64,000 nucleotides of DNA from Euryarchaeota archaeon UBA443. GTDB lineage: Archaea > Thermoplasmatota > Poseidoniia > Poseidoniales > Poseidoniaceae. Of the stretch, positions 62,548 through 64,000 are shown one piece after another. A model generated the notes under the pieces. That model searched no databases and was not told where the DNA came from. It saw only the letters and a list, made by a program, of their open reading frames with translations. The position numbers were made by a program, and so were the translations under genes. The stretch is from NCBI GenBank assembly GCA_002499195.1, contig DAKS01000018.1, forward strand, positions 10,161 to 74,160, read 5' to 3'. Within the stretch, counting starts at the first letter, position 1. Each line of letters begins with the position of its first letter.

Positions 62548-63489
62548 ATGACAAGAGGAAGTAGAAAAATCGCAGTAATTGGTGCAGGAAATGTGGGTGC
62601 AACGTGTGCTTTTGTACTGGCAAATATGAAGATTGCAGATATTGTTTTGTTGGATATTTACGAAGGTTTTGCCAAAGGAAAAGCACTCGATATGAGCCAA
62701 AATGCAAACGTCTTGAATTATGATGGTCAGATTACTGGCACCTCGAGTTACGAGGACATTGCAGGTGCTGATGTTGTCGTTGTTACGAGTGGCTTTCCTC
62801 GACAGCCCGGAATGACTCGCGAAGATCTGATTGGTAAGAATGCAGAAATTGTAGCTCAAGTTGGAGCAGGTATCCGGGATCATGCTCCTGATTCGATTGT
62901 GATTGTCGTCACAAATCCTCTCGATTTGATGACCTACCACATGCAGAAGGTTACTGGTTTCCCGGCAAATAGGGTAATTGGTCAAGCAGGTGTTCTTGAC
63001 AGTGCCCGTATGGCACATTTCATTGCTCTAGAATTGGACTGTGCTGAAGAAGATGTAAGTCCAATGGTTCTTGGAGGGCACGGAGATACAATGGTCCCTC
63101 TTCCTCGTTATACTACGGTTGGTGGCATACCAATTACCCAACTCATGTCTCAAGAGCGTATCGATGCCATATCAGCAAGGACCGCTGGTGGAGGAGGAGA
63201 GATAGTCAAGTTACTTGAACGTGGTTCCGCATTTTATGCCCCTGGTTCTGCAGCAGCAGTCATGGCAGAATCGGTGCTCAATAACCGTCGAAGACTTATT
63301 CCAGCATCCTGTTTGTTAACTGGACAATATGGCTTGAATGATGTTTATATCGGCGTTCCTTGCATACTTGGTTCAAATGGAGTTGAGAAGATATTCGAAT
63401 TGGAATTAACGGATGATGAACTAAATTCACTACAAACATCAGGAAACTTCTACAAGTCCCAATTAGCTGATGTTTTGAACTACAATTGA
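62548..63489 (+). CDS. mdh: Malate dehydrogenase (LDH-like family)
   Basis: 313 residues. The NAD motif is KIAVIGAGNVGATCAFVL at about 7-24, with Asp in VLLDIYEG (NAD preference). Substrate Arg residues lie in PRQPGMTREDLIGKN. VTNPLDLMTY, VIGQAGVLDSARM and the catalytic His in VLGGHGDTMVPLPRY are present. Arg in the mobile loop indicates malate over lactate. This is a TCA-cycle enzyme, divergent from the transhydrogenase operon. Confidence 0.94.
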   Translation: MTRGSRKIAVIGAGNVGATCAFVLANMKIADIVLLDIYEGFAKGKALDMSQNANVLNYDGQITGTSSYEDIAGADVVVVTSGFPRQPGMTREDLIGKNAEIVAQVGAGIRDHAPDSIVIVVTNPLDLMTYHMQKVTGFPANRVIGQAGVLDSARMAHFIALELDCAEEDVSPMVLGGHGDTMVPLPRYTTVGGIPITQLMSQERIDAISARTAGGGGEIVKLLERGSAFYAPGSAAAVMAESVLNNRRRLIPASCLLTGQYGLNDVYIGVPCILGSNGVEKIFELELTDDELNSLQTSGNFYKSQLADVLNYN

Positions 63490-63495
63490 TGATTG

Positions 63496-64000
63496 TTATT
63501 TGATACTCTTGATTCCAAACAAGTATCTTGTAACCTTCGTTCTTCGAACGATCTCAAATGCTATCCAGCACCCAACTGTGACGAAAACACAGCCAAAGAG
63601 AACAGCAGGAATATTGGTCAAATCAAATTCTTTCGCTACCCTCAGTCCTGCGAATGTTATTGGCATGTGAATAATGTAGAAGGGATAGACTCCTTGGTTA
63701 AGATATGATAGATGCTTGCTTGGTATATTCATGAAATGTGCACCCCATGCAAATACAGTGAGACACCAGAACCAAGCATGGAAACTGTGAATGAAACATC
63801 CAAAAATAGTCATTTGGTTATGTATAATTCCGTTTTCAAGCCATCCTCCGTCCATGTATGCAACGCCATCTGAATGCTGTTTGATTCGAATCAGGACAAA
63901 TCCGATTGTGAACAACATCGTCAATCCAGTAATTTTGTTTCGATTTTTATCGATGAATGTATAGTACTCATCTCTTGAAATAATGCATATGTATCCGAAC
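63496..64000 (-). CDS. Acyltransferase 3 family membrane protein (partial)
   Basis: The frame stays open to the window edge, so the N-terminal part is missing. The visible ~167 residues hold four to five TM helices and the family-typical final helix pair, LNQGVYPFYIIHMPITFAG, with a basic C-terminus. These proteins transfer acyl groups onto sugars or surface polymers. The stop lies 6 bases beyond the mdh stop on the opposite strand. Confidence 0.75.
   Translation of the reverse strand, partial: FGYICIISRDEYYTFIDKNRNKITGLTMLFTIGFVLIRIKQHSDGVAYMDGGWLENGIIHNQMTIFGCFIHSFHAWFWCLTVFAWGAHFMNIPSKHLSYLNQGVYPFYIIHMPITFAGLRVAKEFDLTNIPAVLFGCVFVTVGCWIAFEIVRRTKVTRYLFGIKSIK

Noticed and set aside
62479..63018. 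179-codon minus-strand frame across the start of mdh
   Set aside because: It is rich in Cys, Ile and His, as expected for the antisense of a dehydrogenase gene, and mdh is intact on the other strand.

Overview
This window looks like part of the genome of an uncultured planktonic archaeon, most likely a Marine Group II/III relative of the Thermoplasmatota (Candidatus Poseidoniales-like). That placement is inferred from gene content only. Archaeal markers are ribosomal protein S27ae, an archaeal 7S SRP RNA, archaeal-type AlaRS and ValRS, GEK1-type D-aminoacyl-tRNA deacylase, EndA, archease and RtcB, an HVO_0476-like zinc-ribbon protein and a geranylgeranyl-reductase-family flavoprotein. The many secreted proteases and very long Ca-binding DxDxDG-repeat proteins fit a protein-degrading surface-ocean heterotroph. 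Coding density is extreme: the only stretch of about 300 bases without a gene is filled by SRP RNA.

Layout. 1-8 kb: end of a ribosomal-protein operon (S24e tail, S27ae), a beta-propeller-like unknown, dtdA, proline dehydrogenase, a zinc-ribbon protein, a methyltransferase, then a leftward operon of six-TM protein, SufS-type cysteine desulfurase and membrane-anchored subtilase. 8-13 kb: tRNA-Ser(GGA), tRNA-Thr(GGT), a small coiled-coil protein, rtcB and alaS. 13-23 kb: Nudix hydrolase, ETHE1-like persulfide dioxygenase, large secreted subtilase, membrane protein, serA-like dehydrogenase, dinB, valS. 23-33 kb: RND-family exporter, EVE protein, class I aminotransferase, large membrane protein, glyA and a coupled unknown. 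33-44 kb: two secreted surface proteins, Xaa-Pro peptidase, an MqnC-like radical SAM enzyme, and a lipoprotein ending in a peptide:N-glycosidase F-like module. 44-51 kb: membrane protein, geranylgeranyl reductase-like flavoprotein, topoisomerase IA, an unknown, pyrD (class 2), a CcmE-like protein with a Cys heme ligand, and SRP RNA. 51-55 kb: leftward operon of winged-helix/TerB-like protein, PfkB/RfaE-like kinase and archease, divergent from endA. 55-64 kb: M6-type protease, a TatC-like protein with a Cys-rich C-terminal extension, a CxCH-containing anchored protein, the split transhydrogenase pntA1-pntA2-pntB, mdh, and a partial acyltransferase.

How the genes fit together. Three themes recur. 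(1) RNA maturation: EndA, archease and RtcB, the full cut-and-ligate tRNA splicing set, lie within one window, with two tRNAs, two aminoacyl-tRNA synthetases, DtdA and SRP RNA. (2) Quinone/cytochrome aerobic energy metabolism: proline dehydrogenase and class 2 dihydroorotate dehydrogenase normally feed quinones, the MqnC-like enzyme would make menaquinone, CcmE implies c-type cytochromes, ETHE1-type enzymes use O2, and PntAB faces malate dehydrogenase. (3) Cell-surface polymer degradation: two subtilases, an M6 protease, the PNGase F-like lipoprotein, Xaa-Pro peptidase, TatC, and two adhesin-like proteins.

The most unusual objects are the TatC-like protein fused to a domain whose cysteine pattern resembles the HdrA N-terminal domain, the archaeal PNGase F-like lipoprotein, the archease operon with a degenerate sugar-kinase-like protein and a wHTH-TerB protein, and a probable barrel-sandwich hybrid domain inside the 1052-residue Ca-repeat protein. 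Almost every convergent gene pair overlaps or abuts at its 3' ends.
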